Assembly: GCA_005406025.1 (NCBI GenBank)
Contig: BGZK01000104.1
Coordinates: 496,001 to 560,000 of the forward strand
DNA: 64,000 nt
Direction of reading: 5' to 3'
Source of the DNA: Eumeta japonica
Lineage: Eukaryota; Arthropoda; Insecta; Lepidoptera; Psychidae
The notes under the pieces: generated by a model
Seen by the model: the letters and a program-made list of their open reading frames with translations, nothing else
What the model was told of the DNA's origin: nothing
The model's database searches: none
In this document: one piece after another, positions 34,960 through 47,109 of the stretch
How positions within the stretch are numbered: the stretch's first letter is position 1
Layout of the letters: every line of letters starts with the position of its first letter
Position numbers and translations under genes: made by a program

Positions 34960-36475
34960 CTGTCGTTAAAATTACATTTAAGATTGTTTCATTTTAACTA
35001 TTAATATTATTTTTTAAAAGTACGTTTACGAAATTTAATACTAGTTCATATTATAATGAATCATATTAACACTATATTCTAAATTCTAATGAAAACGTCA
35101 CATATTTGCGGCATGTTGATTATACATAAGATTTAAAAAGTAATCCGTAGAATCTTACCATTAATTTTTATTTTAAGTGCAATTCACAATAACACAAATT
35201 AAATAAAAAATTAATAAATAAAATATAGAGAACGAGTCCAAATTGTACGCATTATATTTTTAACAAAAAATTAATACAAATTCTTTTTACTACTTTATTA
35301 CATCAGAAGAGAAGAAGTTAGAATCGAGGAGACATTAATCTACAACATCTAATATTTAAATAGTGTTTTCTAAAAATTGAAACATACATATATGAGTTCA
35401 AAACGAGTCTGCCGTAAATTAGGAGTCCAAGTTGATATTGGTATAGGGATATCAAAGTTTTGGTCAATGGCTATGCATGAGGGCATGAATCACGAGCTAA
35501 AATATATTTTATTAACACATATACTTACGATAGCATCTAAAAACTAATCCGATAGCGTATCATGAAGCGTAGCGCCCCTACGGGCGGCGCCTACGCCAAC
35601 ATTGATTCGCTAACCCGACACCGAATTAGAAATTACCAACATATTTCATAAAAAGAGAAAAATGTAAAATTCACCGGATCACCGAGTGTAATTGCCTTAA
35701 AACTCGACCTGCAATATATACATCCTACTTGAATGTTGCGGCGCGTGTTGGGCATCCCTAGACGCCTTTACATAAACGAATAATTTTGCTGGTGTGAATT
35801 CATTAATGATCTATTTCAGGTACAATTCCTTAATTCATTAATGACAAATTTCAAGAGTAATTCCATTTCTAACGAAATAAATATATTTTAGTTTGATTTG
35901 AAACATCAATATTATAATAATATTTAAAACTTTTGTAGAATTCCCATCAAGCTGCCAAGTTTGTTAAAAAGCAAATCATTAAATTTTAATCAAATTGTTT
36001 GTCGTTCGCAAACCATTTATCACTTGGTTCACCGACACTATGAATTCACACAGGCTTAAACTAATCTATACAAACCACAATGAGGGTTTAAAATCTTTTA
36101 TCTTAAAATTGTTTTGCCTCTTAGTAAAACGTGTAGTAAAAATAAAACGAAAATCAGTTCACAGCTCGTAATGAAATACAATTTTATATTTAGTTTATTA
36201 AAGGTGTCAGTCACAATGCAAACTTAACCTAAAGAGACAATAAGAATCGATATTGGAAAGTGATCACTGTGCAAAATATATTCATTCCGTGATTAATATT
36301 GTAAAATCACTACTCAACGATATAACCTAAATGTATAAATTCACTTACAATTCATCCACGCTGAATAGTGCCGTACACAATACTACCAACCTGTCCAAAC
36401 AAACTTGTCAAGAGACAACAAACGACGCATGCAGTGCAGTGTTACCAGCGTAAAATTTAAATTACTATAACATAA
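34960..36475. other. AT-rich stretch with one small GC-rich patch
   Basis: Apart from the LINE tail at 35841-35903 and a short GC-rich patch (35560-35610, CGTAGCGCCCCTACGGGCGG), nothing is recognised. Confidence 0.5.
35841..35903 (+). mobile_element. CR1/jockey-like LINE 3' tail, solo fragment
   Basis: ATGACAAATTTCAAGAGTAATT followed by ACGAAATAAATATATTTTAG and TTTGATTTG matches the 3' end at 63541-63605 (TTTCAAGTGTAATT, ACGAAATAAAGATATTTTTG, CTGATTTG). It is a very short 5'-truncated copy. The 35 bases before it repeat its first words (TTCATTAATGA...TTTCAGGTACAATTCCT), so the site may hold two tandem tails. Confidence 0.6.
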
Positions 36476-36489
36476 AATTATCATAAAAA

Positions 36490-38184
36490 TGGGAAAAAGT
36501 ATGGAGCTACTGCGGTCAAGACTAGACGAGGAGCTAAACTAACGGGCTAAACTTAGAACAGAGTCAGTAATAAACAATATTATGAACGCGATAGATGAAA
36601 CAATAAAAACTATAACCGAAGAGAATACAGTAGAATATAAATCTAGAATATTAAAATTAGAGCGAAAGTTAATTTAATTGAAAAAGAGAAAACAAAATAT
36701 TTTGGTATTAACGAGATTGGATATTCTAAAAATGAGCTGATAGACTTAATCAAAGAATTTATAACAGATTCAGGAACGCACGTAGGCTGCCAGTAAATCA
36801 GTAAAATATAGGTTTGGCAAGAAAAATAGCAATAAAGATCGTATCGATTACGTCTTTCTGGAAAAAACAATGATATTAAAAAATAAAGTCAAACTATCAC
36901 AATAATTTTCAAAAGAAGTGCTCGAAAACCGGAAGCCTACAACTACAAGTAAAAAAAGAAAAGTAACTTGGCTGTTACAAAATATGATAAATTAACAGTA
37001 AAGAAAGTTAGACCAATCTAGAGATTGAAGGAAAAGGCGCTTGTCTTATAAAAATGTCAATAAAAATTCTAATAGTTATGAGTGATTCAAATACTAAAAT
37101 TGGCCAACCTAAACTAGAAGAAAATGAAATTATGAAAAAGTACGGTTATGACAACAGAAATAAAAAAGGCACCAGACTAATAAAATTTCAATAAGAAAAA
37201 AAATTTGCAATTCTGAACACTGTTTTTAAAAAGAAAATACGCAAAAGATGGACTTGGAGGTCACCAAATGAATTGGTAAAAAATGAGCTGGACTACATAC
37301 TAACTAATTTTCAAAAAAATACTTCAACTTGCAAGCGATCAATGTCAATTACCCTAGCGACCATATATCAATAAGAGTAATATTAAAGTCGCATTGTTTA
37401 CGGAAAAGTCGAAATTTCTATGGTAGTAACACAAAAACTACATTGAAGAATGAAAAAGTAATATAATTATGTAAATATTTACTTTACAATAATAAGGAAC
37501 ATTCAATTGATGGGAAAATAAATTACACAGTGCAACACCATCACGACAAATTGTTACTGCTATAAATAGTAGCTTAAAAAAAATTAACAAACCATCAACA
37601 AAGCACAGAAGTGATTCTTAGGTCTTATAAGCTAACATTAGCAAATTATTTTCAAGTCGTCAAGATCTATGAACAATGAAATCGAACACGCGTACTACAA
37701 AAAATGAAGGAAAAGTTATTTTAGAAACTAAAAGTAAATATTACTGCTCTGATTATTATACACATTGTTCAAAGACCATTCAAAAACATATAATACAGTC
37801 TAGCTAACAACTTAAAGAAACTAAAAAAGAATTAAAGACGCATAAAAACTGGATAAAAGAGATATAACATTTAAGTATAATAGAAATGAAATACTCCAAA
37901 TTGCAACTAATTTTTATCAAAACTTATTCTCGTCCCGGGATTGAGAGTAGATTGCATTGTCACCAAGAGAAACACCGCCAAAAATACAAGCTACAGACGA
38001 AGTAGAGGTTATGCAGGGAATTGCTAAATTGATCAGAAAAAGACCTGGATCTTATAAAAAGCCTGTAGCCATGAAATTAGCAAGTCCCTACCTTGTGAAT
38101 CCTCTAACACATTAGTAGAACTTAGTGTTAGAAACAGGAACAACATCTAAATAATGAGTCGAATCAGTCATAATTTTGCTATAT
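36490..38184 (+). pseudogene. RTE-like LINE: ORF1 and endonuclease part
   Basis: ORF1-like residues lie at about 36495-37000 and include FSKEVLENRKPTT (about 36905). The endonuclease region is at about 37080-37400: NTKIGQPKLEENEIMKKYGY, then IRKRWTWRSPNELVKNELDY (about 37245), a signature of the catalytic domain that nicks target DNA. Further on are FFKNL/SSRD-like words (about 37920), IRKRPGSYKK (about 38035) and SVIILLY just before the insertion. Many stops. Confidence 0.8.
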
Positions 38185-39045
38185 AATTAAAAAATAAATA
38201 AAAAAAACTCGACTGCAAAAAATCATCAAATACGCAATGCATTAAAAAGACCGGAACAAGATTGAGAAAACAAACTACTAAAACCTAATAAACTCTACTT
38301 AGGTTTAACAGACTCATTATGAGCTGAAAGCCTAAGTTAAATAATTTACATTATGTTTGGTAGCAAACGGGACCTATTCATTTTCTTACGATTTATAATT
38401 TGCAAATGGGTGCCGCCTGCCACCAAATATAATGTAAATTATTTAATATAGGCTTTCAGCTCATAATGAGACTGTTAAACCAAAGTAGAGTTTATTAGGT
38501 TTTAGAAGTTTGTTTTCTCAATCTTGTTTCGGTCTTTTTAGTGCGTTGCTTTTCTGTTGATATTTTGTAGTGGGGTTTTTTAAATTTTTTTATTATTTAT
38601 TTTATTCTAGACTTTTTAGTGTTCCGGCCAGCACATTTCTATGACGAAAGCGTGTACTTTTATGACTTTTGTAAATTGAGCAAAATGTAGAGATGATTGA
38701 TAAATACTATTGATAGCGTGAGTTATTGAATTAAAATGGTTGTAATTATTCCTGATTAAATTTAAATACGTGACATATGTATATGTATGTAATCTACTTT
38801 TAATTCCCTTTATTTTGATACCCTACTCGATAGGTTTGATTAAAAAAACTTTTGAATACCAAAAATCCACCGTTTGTTTTTAAATACCTATCTAAGGACA
38901 CTTGGGTTTTTGAGACGAATCTAACAATTCAACACCTTCATTATCGAAATCCATCCAGATGTTTGGAAGATTTGTGACACTAAAAAAAATTACAAACAAA
39001 CATACAAGATACGTGTGAAAAGCAATACTCTTCCTTGACGGTCGG
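38185..39045. mobile_element. Non-autonomous DNA element inserted in the RTE LINE
   Basis: The interruption starts after a sequence encoding VIILLY and ends before one encoding KGKIKQYKNYRPIS, so its limits are set by the host LINE to within a few codons. Its ends carry CTCGACTGC (38208-38216) and, on the other strand, CACCCGACCG (39047-39038). These are imperfect inverted ends resembling the CCCGACTGC ends that I recall from lepidopteran non-autonomous repeats. Target-site duplication was not seen clearly. The left half is a large fold-back (38208-38575). Confidence 0.65.
38208..38575. repeat. Fold-back inverted repeat, arms about 166 bp
   Basis: Left arm 38208-38373 and right arm 38408-38575 are reverse complements with scattered mismatches. 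Examples are AAAAAGACCGGAACAAGATT against AAAAAGACCGAAACAAGATT, and CTCATTATGAGCTGAAAGCC, which is identical in both arms. The loop is about 34 nt. Both outer ends carry versions of CTCGACTGC. Transcripts would fold into a long hairpin. Confidence 0.93.
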
Positions 39046-40310
39046 GTGAAAAGGGAAAATTAAACAATATAAGAACTATCGACCAATAAGCCCTATTATC
39101 TTCTATATATAGATTATGCTCATTAATTCTAGAAAGGAGAATTATAAGCACTACCGAAAAGCGCCAACCCAAACGGGATTTAGAAAATGTTTTTCTGCTG
39201 TAGATCATATCCATTTTATTGAGAAGCTTATAAAGAAATACCAAAAGTTCTGAGGGCCGCTCTACCTCGCATTTATCGATTACAAAAAAATTACAAATCG
39301 ATAGCTTGTACCATCATTCCATATGGGAATCGCTACTTTTGTAAAATATAGAACCTAAATGTTCTTAAACACTTTTATCAAAATGGTAGCAGTAAAATTA
39401 GATTGGAAACGACTGGACGTTCTACACCTATCAGAAAACGTGTCAAATATTTCTCCCACTATTTTTATTGCAGTGTTGCTATGGGCCGTCGGGAAACTAA
39501 ACTGGAAGACAGCCGGTCCAAAATATTGACAAACAAATACATTGGACACTTAAGATTTGCCGACGACATTATGTCACCTTCTGAAAATATAATAAAGTCA
39601 AAATGAATGATAAACCAACTCCACGTCGACAGGTTGGCCTGGAAATAAACTGCAGTAAAACCAGCATTAAGACAAACAGTGTAAGGAGAGAAATATATCT
39701 GAAAAATTATGCATTAGATTATACTGACATATACTCTATTTGGGTACACAAATTTCCTTTAAAAACCAATAAAACAAAGAAATAGAAGAATTTCGAATGC
39801 TTCGAAAAAGTTTTGGAACGTAAAACAAATTATGAAAATGTGTCGATCATAATTAAACAAAAAGTCTTAGGTATTTGCGTCCTTACCGTCATTAACTTAT
39901 GCCAGCCAAACTGGGAAGTTCACCCGGAAAATGAAGACCGAGTCATGTCAAAGGAGTATGGAGAGAAGTATATTAAAAATGAAAAAAAAAAAACCTCTTC
40001 TAAATATTAAAAAAAAACGATGGTTATAAATGCTCTATGTCATTGTATGAAACTAAAATGGTGCTGGGCTGGTTATTTAGCTAGGCTGTTAGAAAACGGA
40101 TGGACCTCGGGTCCATATTGATAGAGTTAAACCAAAGGCTGCCATCCTGGAAGGGGCCACCAGGCATCAAAAAGAGAGACAGACCAGCTATACGATGGGT
40201 AGACGATATAGAAGAAGTGGCTGGTAAAACGTGGATGAACACAATAAACGTGGAAATCATTAGAGGAGGCCTTTATCTTCGAGGCGAGGGGTTCTTACGG
40301 TATTAACTAA
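39046..40310 (+). pseudogene. RTE-like LINE: reverse transcriptase part
   Basis: Readable motifs: NYRPISPI (about 39075), KAPTQTGFRKCFSAVDHIHF (about 39160), LYLAFIDYKK (about 39263), LWAVGKLNWK (about 39480), the catalytic box HLRFADDIM (FADD at 39556-39567), GLEINCSKTSI (about 39635), LGTQISFKNQ-like words (about 39745), then the C-terminal LKWCWAGYLARL (about 40050) and RPAIRWVDDIEEVAGKTWM (about 40180). The catalytic box is intact but stops and frameshifts are frequent. The copy ends near 40310 without a clear poly(A). Confidence 0.87.
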
Positions 40311-40314
40311 ATGT

Positions 40315-41880
40315 TAAACTAAATGTATGGTTAAAACTTTGTAAGTCTTTTCTACGAGACATATTATATAAGGCTTTTGAAATTTTTTTACGTTTATTAC
40401 TTAATATTGTTTTTTTTTTATTTCAATTAATCTTAAGCTTTTGTTCAAAATAATTATAATAATACAGAATTATTATTACATATTTAGTATGTAAATACAT
40501 TTTACCTAAGTTCTGGATATCGATCTATAAATGCGAGATAGAGTTCCTTACGTTGGTTTCGTAATCAAGTTATTCAATCAATTACGACAAGTAAACTATA
40601 TAACTTACAATTTCAGTAAATTGAGGTGGTAATTGGCACACTAAATCATTAGTAAAAGCGATAAACACAGTGGAAGAAAGATTTTCGAGTAGCGACAACG
40701 AATCGAACGTTGCACTGTGGGATTCTCTTACTAGTTAGATCGACGATCAATTAGTTATAGGTGATCCAGGACCTATGTCATTGAAAAATACGATAAAAGG
40801 CTATATCCAACCGTGGACGTCCATTAAATAAAGTGAATGAACGAAGACAAAATTTTATCAATAAATAGATTATATACTGAAATATTCACATCAATTAGGC
40901 ACATGCATATGTAATATGAGCCCACCGTACCAAGTTCTGAACAGTAGAATATTCATTAAGAAGAAACGAAATGGCGAACATTATGTGACTGGAATTTCTG
41001 TTCTGTTTTACATACTAAATAATAAGCTATATCAAATTAAAACAAAAAAGAGTTACTATCTTTTCCAACAGAATGACGCTAGCCCATCCATACACGCCCC
41101 TCTAATCCACCTCCCCTTGCTTACTGGCACTCGAGCGTTCATTAATGAAATGACCCGCTCTACAAATGAAATATTTCAGTATAAATTTAATGCTGCTGCC
41201 GTGCCCAATGAGGCATAAACTTTTTTATGGACAAGAGCATTAAACAAAACGGGTGGCGGTAGCGGTTAACTTTTAAAACACACCTTTATCTTCACTACCC
41301 TCGTATTGAGGTTGTAGCGATCAGTCTTTCGAGTTAGGATGTAGTTAACATAAACGCTATAGATGTTGTGAAAGCGAGATGATTAAGTTTACTTAGTATT
41401 TAAGCGATCAAATCAGGAAAAACACCTAATATTTTTTTAAGTATTAAAAAAAACAAAGAAGGAAACGGGCCATTTTGCAAACTTTTTTTAAAAGAATACG
41501 ATTAAAGGTTATCAAGACAAAAAGTCGATTTTACGACTTCTGATGTTTTCATATAGTCTTATCAATATGAATAAGTAATTTTCAAAACAACCAGTACATT
41601 ATTGTTTATATGGTTGGCGTAAAATTAATGAAAAGTCATTGGTTGCATTTGCATTACATTTTATTTTTTACGATGCATTAGTCTTACGTATAATAATAAT
41701 TACGCTATACTTTTTAGCCGATATCAATGTAGATATAGCACTGAAAAGTTATTTGCAATGAAACGAATAGATCAAACGTTATGTACCAGTTCGATGGCAT
41801 CCGAGGTAATAGATATATCTGTAAATAAAATTTATAAACCAGTATTATTCGGTATTTTTGAGCCACGCTCACAAATTTCA
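40315..41880. other. AT-rich stretch, nothing recognised
   Basis: Includes a plus-strand frame at 40916-41218 (100 codons, start ATG) whose sequence has no recognisable domain, and coding-like words EERFSSSDNESNVALWDSL near 40670. I cannot connect them to any family. Confidence 0.45.
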
Positions 41881-41884
41881 TTTA

Positions 41885-42520
41885 CTTTAAATCAAATCAA
41901 AAATATCTGTATTTCGTAGGTACTAGTAATTACACTTGAAATGCGTCATGAACAACTGTTTTCGACATTAAAATTACCACCCATTCCAAATGCTGATTCA
42001 CAATGAAAAAAATGGACAAGAATCTCAAGGTTTACTCTTTTTTACTCGTCGATAGAAAATATTGAATAATTAATAATTTACTACAACACTTAGTAATAAT
42101 ATGAAGTAACCTGATAGCCGAACAGTTCAATTCATGGGTTTTTTCATTAACATATTCAGACACAGTAATAGCCCTAGCTATTTAACTTTCTTTTAACGAA
42201 ATGTTAAAAATCTTAAAATGGTAAATTTTGAATTTCAGCTGGGATCTTATAATAAAAGCGCACACTTTGTCCCTTAAACGATTTATTAACTTTACTTAGA
42301 CGGGTTTTATGATCAGCAAGATCGTTCTTATGTCTAGTGTTAATGTTATGAATGTCGCCCTTTTTTTGGACCAATTCTGTATGTTTCTTGACATATATCA
42401 AGGTTTTCGAATATGTATTGTGATGCTAAAGTTAGGATATTAATTTCCTTAAATTTTTCTCTAAGAGATGCCATCGGTCTCAAATCATAAACAGCAAGAA
42501 TAACTCGCTTCTACAGCACT
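41885..42520 (-). mobile_element. CR1/jockey-like LINE 3' fragment, minus strand
   Basis: The reverse complement reads the C-terminal end of ORF2: REKFKEINI-like words (about 42450), KKGDIHNINTRHKNDLADHK (42370 down) and SFKGQSVRFYYKIPAEIQN, with a stop at 42213-42215. It then degrades to a 3' tail with TACGAAATACAGATATTTTTG (reverse complement of 41894-41921). It is the same family as the element at 3.4-5.7 kb but a different, better kept subfamily at this end. Confidence 0.85.
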
Positions 42521-42649
42521 GTATATATTGTATTTAAAGGTTGACCGTGGAGCACTTTCGACAAACACCGCATTAATCTGTAAAACAATACATGTAAGAT
42601 CATATAACGAAAAATCGTATTAATTTATCATGCGATTTTTCACATAGTC

Positions 42650-42815
42650 ATACACCGTGGAGTGGTATGGTCGATTAGCATTGTAGTCATGCCGGTCACC
42701 GCGCACGCGGTCGTGCGGTCCATTAGTCCTGTAGCCGTTAGCTGTCGATTTATAGCATTATTTTTAATGGACGCTGATGAATATTTGTCTTCGCAACGCG
42801 AACGACAACCGCTTT
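42650..42815. promoter_or_regulatory. GC-richer island with a 48-bp spaced duplication
   Basis: Balanced block containing GGTCGATTAGCATTGTAGTC (from 42669) and, 48 bases later, GGTCCATTAGTCCTGTAGCC (from 42717). Both carry ATTAG homeodomain-type words, separated by CGGTCACCGCGCACGCGG. Candidate regulatory block. Confidence 0.3.
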
Positions 42816-43076
42816 TTTTAGTTATTTATCTTTAATGTATTCATGCGCAAAACGATACATTGGCGATGTCACTTAATTCTGACAAATTGTAAATTATGTC
42901 TGACCGGTTCGCAATATATATACATAAAATTAAACAATTTTTCTTTGTCCGAGCAATGTGTAATTTAAAAATTACTGAACGTATGGGTATGGGACTTTGA
43001 TCATGTGACGCGAAATCGTTTGTAGGTGTGAGACTATATATTTTTTTTAATTTTTGACATCCGTAACCATTTTTAT

Positions 43077-43564
43077 GGTTCCGTACTCCAAAGATACCAA
43101 CGGGATTCTATTACTAAGCTCCGTTGTCTATCCGTCCGTCTGTTAGAGGGCTGTATCTTTTGAACCAAAATAGACAGACACTTAACTTTTTATAGACTGT
43201 GTATTGTTATTTTTACGATGAGCGCTATAACAACAAATAATAAAAATAAAATAAAATTAAAAATTAAATGAGGTCTCCACACAAGTAACTGTTTATCTCG
43301 GCCTTGGGCGGCAAATATGGTTATACAACTATAATGTATAATCTTGACTAAAACAACAAACAACAAAATCCGGACAAGTCTGAGTTGGACTAGCGTTGAT
43401 TTGTTTCTGGGCTATAAAGAGAAGTCAAATTTGATCTGACCTCAATGCCTATATTATTGAGTGTTAAAATTCTATTTTTTAATTAACTATTTCAAAAAGA
43501 CATGTACTGTTAAATATTTTACGGTGGTACGGAACCCTTCGTGTAGGAGTCCGACCGCACTTGC
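43077..43564 (+). repeat. Widespread lepidopteran-type non-coding repeat
   Basis: Begins GGTTCCGTACTCCAAAGATA, continues with TCCGTTGTCTATCCGTCCGT, GGCTGTATCTTTTGAACC and GCTATAACAACAAATAATAA, and ends with GGTACGGAACCCTTCGTGTA and GAGTCCGACCGCACTTGC. This order of words matches a non-coding repeat I know as very common in lepidopteran genomes. It encodes nothing. Its transposition class is not settled from this copy. It is the best single indicator of the host group in the window. Confidence 0.75.
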
Positions 43565-43569
43565 TTTTG

Positions 43570-45055
43570 CTTTTACTCACGCCCAGTGTACCGGGCGGGT
43601 GACCATTAGTACAAAATAAATGTCGAATAATAGAATAATTGCACATAATAAATTCAATACACTCCATTGACACTTTTACAAATAGTTAAATCTACATTTC
43701 ACACGCGAATTGTACAAAATTCCTAAGGTTCTGGCGGTTTCGACCAAAAACCTTTAATAATGATACCCGTCTCTACAATTTCCCATCTACCTGTGCTCCA
43801 ATCTAATTTCAGTCGATAATCAAAATTCACAATTAAGTAATGGCTAATCATTACGGATTATATTGAATCGGAACACGAAGTATTCATAAACCTCGGATCA
43901 GTGAGATCGTTAAAACTTTGCTTAAAGGGTAGGCCTACAAACTTCTGAAAACCTTTTATTATATCTGTAATGTTTTTTATTACGAATGTACTTTGGCTTA
44001 ATAAGTCATCTAAATACAATTATATCATCATTTAAAATACATGCCGAGTCATTTGATACAAATTTATGATTTAGCCAACTACACTGATTTTTCAAATGAA
44101 AAATAATATTTATTTTTGTCATTCTAGTTAATTAGTGATGGTGGTTCAAAAATCTGCAAGTCGCTTCCGAGTTACAAGATAATGTTTTCAATACCTGGCC
44201 ATAGAATAATAAATGATTGGAAATTTTTTTTAACTGAAAAATTTCTACTTCAATAAAAAATTAAATTCCTAGGTAAATACACTTTCTATATCTTCTTTTT
44301 CTTTCTTTCTTTCTAGATACACAATAATCTATTTTAAAGATAATGTGGTATTACAAAACCGGACAATTTTCTCTCGACAGAACAAATTAACGAAATATAA
44401 TTTTAACATAAAAATTTATCGATTTAATTTTATATTTTCATCTAAAAGCAAAGGTTTGTGTTTGAAATTTGGTTTGTAAAATAGCAATTGACAGCAACAT
44501 ATCAATGATTCACCAAGCCGATTCTTTTTTGCACTTACGTTTCATTGCAAACAGGTGCATGCTCGTGAATAGTCTTTCTCGTAACATAACATGAAAAAAC
44601 TATTGACGGCATTTCATATTTTATTCTACATTTTCACATATATGGCGCAAACCAGCCTCGCTTAGCGACTTATACACAACAGCCGGTTAGCGGGCACATA
44701 AAACTTTAAACTCGTGTTAATCGCTAAATGCACGCTGTCGTACTGAATAGATAAATTCAAATCGGGTTTGAAAGGTTCAAAATAAAATATAAGGCATAAA
44801 ATAAACTTTTAACCATAGAAAGTTATATTAATGCCGTGGGTAATTAGTTGAAGGATTGCCTGTAACTAAGCTTGTGGCTTTTAGTACAAATTTTAATGTT
44901 CTCTCTGTGAAATGAAACATTAGAATGAAAATTTTCACAAACAAATCCACGTTACACAATTCGTGCTACACAACTCCTAGACGACAATTACTATTACTAG
45001 AACAAGTCACTGGAACAACAACCAACAGTTGAATGTATTATATACGTAGAGAGCA
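43570..45055. other. AT-rich stretch, nothing recognised
   Basis: A short (CTTT)n-like run lies at about 44292-44315. No coding-like segment. Confidence 0.55.
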
Positions 45056-45104
45056 CTGAAAATTTCTGGAATGAACGAGAAAAAATTATTAAGAATGGTC
45101 AAAA

Positions 45105-46010
45105 ATGAATTTATTGTTTCTCAATATATTCTCCACTAGCACAAATGCATTTTTTCATAAGAATAAACCAATTTTGAAAACATTTATGCCACTCCTCTCT
45201 GGTGATCTCGGAAATATGTTTTTCATACTCTTCGACAGCCTCTTCTGGTGATGAAAATCGTTGACCGTGTTATTGATTCTTAATTAATGCGAACAATAAA
45301 AGTCACAAGGTGTCAGGTCGGAACTGTATGTAGGATTGCTCGTAAGTTCTACGTTTTTCTCCTTCAAAATTTATTTATCTGTTTGACCGTGTGAGAACTG
45401 GCATTGTCGTGGTGCAAGATGGTACAAGGTTTACGATTATTTTTACGGAGTTTGTCAATAACTTCCGGCAAACTAATAGTCGTGTACCAAGCAATCACTA
45501 TTCTTGGTACGCCAATTCTTCAAAGCAACAATAGCCACTTGTCCAGTTTTATTTAAAAAAAAAAGCAATAATCCGCTTAGAGGCACTTCGCTCGAGTACC
45601 ACTTTGGTTGGTTTCAGCTCATTTCATAGACCCATATGGTCAATTGTTGCTTTGTTTTGGGGTCATAGCAATAAGTCCATGTTTCGTCATCTGTTACTAC
45701 GTCGCACACCAAATTCGATGCCCCTTCCTTGAATCTGATAAGCATGGCATTACCCCAAGTGACGCAGTCCTTTTTTGAGCCTCAGTCAAATAGTGTGGGA
45801 TCCACCGCGAGCACAGCTTTTTCATACCCAAAATATTTATGTAGAATTGATTGGTTTTGAGTTATCTCTATGCCTAAGAATACTCGAATCTCATGAAAGG
45901 TCGAACCGCCTTATAATTCTGTAAATCAGTTATAAATATTCGTCTTGCATGGTGCTTCACCGCCAAAAGAAGTTTGAAGCCGCGCTGGACGCTGCTAGGT
46001 GTCAAATTAC
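45105..46010 (-). mobile_element. Mariner-family DNA transposon, minus strand, dead copy
   Basis: The reverse complement reads transposase in pieces: LGMKKLCSRWIPHYLTEAQK (about 45830 down), VTDDETWTYCYDPKTKQQ (first catalytic Asp codon 45688-45686; the family Gly before it is Asp here), LHHDNASSHT (second Asp 45408-45406), PCDFY (third Asp 45304-45302) and FSSPEEAVEEYEKH-like then CFQNWFILMKKC, ending at a stop at 45115-45113. All three Asp codons are kept, but several frameshifts break the frame. Ends were not identified with confidence. Similar to, but not a close copy of, the mariner at 13 kb. Confidence 0.88.
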
Positions 46011-46103
46011 ACTTAAAAGAATAGAAAATCAAACTATGAAAATTTTCACGACCTGAGTCCCTTAATGAAGACTTGCAATATTTAAAATGACGCTACAAGG
46101 GAA

Positions 46104-46176
46104 AAACAATCGACAGTTAGATGAAACAACTAACTATCAATTGTTTAACTGTAGAATACAGTTATTCTACAGTTAA
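46104..46176. repeat. Twin adjacent hairpins
   Basis: Hairpin 1: AAACAATCGACAGTTAG (46104-46120) pairs with 46130-46146 at 15 of 17 positions around a 9-nt loop. Hairpin 2: TTAACTGTAGAATA (46145-46158) pairs perfectly with 46163-46176 around CAGT. The two overlap by two bases, as in the pair at 22349-22408. The pair lies about 95 bases outside the mariner fragment. Confidence 0.9.
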
Positions 46177-46179
46177 CGA

Positions 46180-47095
46180 GTAGAATTTTTAAAAGTAGTA
46201 GTTACTTTATAAATATAATTTATGTAAGTGACCAATTCCAGAAACTCATAGTACGAGCCACGTATTCCACCATATAATTATAATGAAGTTTGTTAGTAAG
46301 AAAACCTGTCAAGTAGAGTCGGATACTCCCGCATCCACGGTTCCAATAGGGAATAGTCGCGCCAATGAAGCGTTTTCCTTGGAAGTTCTCCAGAACGACC
46401 CTATTTTTTTTTAACTATTGTTTTATTTTTATAGTACTCGAAATCAGAGATATTTCAAGCAGGAACAAATTATGAATATGGTTATAGCAATCTGTATAAA
46501 TAATTATATTTTAAAAAATCTAAAAGTTTTGTAAGGTTTTTTTTGAATAAAAATCTTTGTATATCAATCTCAGTTAAAAGAAACAAAGTTAACATAAATT
46601 TTTTATTCATAATTTGATAATTACGTCATAAAAATTTGTTATATGGGTCAAGAAATATATGCTTTAGCACCTGATGATAGAGAATTTCTTTTTTTCAAAA
46701 CCATTAAAAAATAATGGCTTGTGTAATGAGTTTATTCGATAATAACTACGTTAATGAAATATGCAAAGATTAACTCTTGTTAATTTATGCGTTCACTGGA
46801 TATGATTCTAAGTCCGCTTTTTGTAAGAAAGGGAAATATAATCGTATTAAAATTTTAATAATGATCAGAAGTTACGTATAACAACCAACTATCTCCCATG
46901 GCTCTTTCAACTTTGCGGTTATACGGGCCGAACGACAGAAGCGTCGCGAGACACCGATGATCTAGTCCCGCGGCTCTTCACGCTTCTTACAAATTGTTCT
47001 TTATTTCTGTTTCTTGTCTTTAATGACAACTTTTCTTTAATGGAGATTGTTACACCACAACACAATCTGCGTCACCGAGCTGCTTTTTTTTATTT
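46180..47095. other. AT-rich stretch, nothing recognised
   Basis: A GC-richer patch at 46300-46400 and another at 46920-46990 show no motif of note. Confidence 0.5.
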
Positions 47096-47109
47096 CTGTC
47101 CGCCACGCA

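Larger units (their letters stand above)
36485..40310 (+). mobile_element. RTE-like LINE, near full-length but split by an insertion
   Basis: Motifs run in the expected order over about 3 kb of element sequence: an ORF1-like coiled part (MELLRSRLDEEL, ENTVEYKSRILKLERKL), an endonuclease part and a reverse transcriptase part. A DNA insertion at about 38185-39045 separates LLY from KGK..NYRPIS. All frames are broken. ORF1 and endonuclease pieces make this the least truncated LINE in the window. Clade assignment (RTE-like, of a lineage I associate with Lepidoptera) is from motif pattern. Confidence 0.85.
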
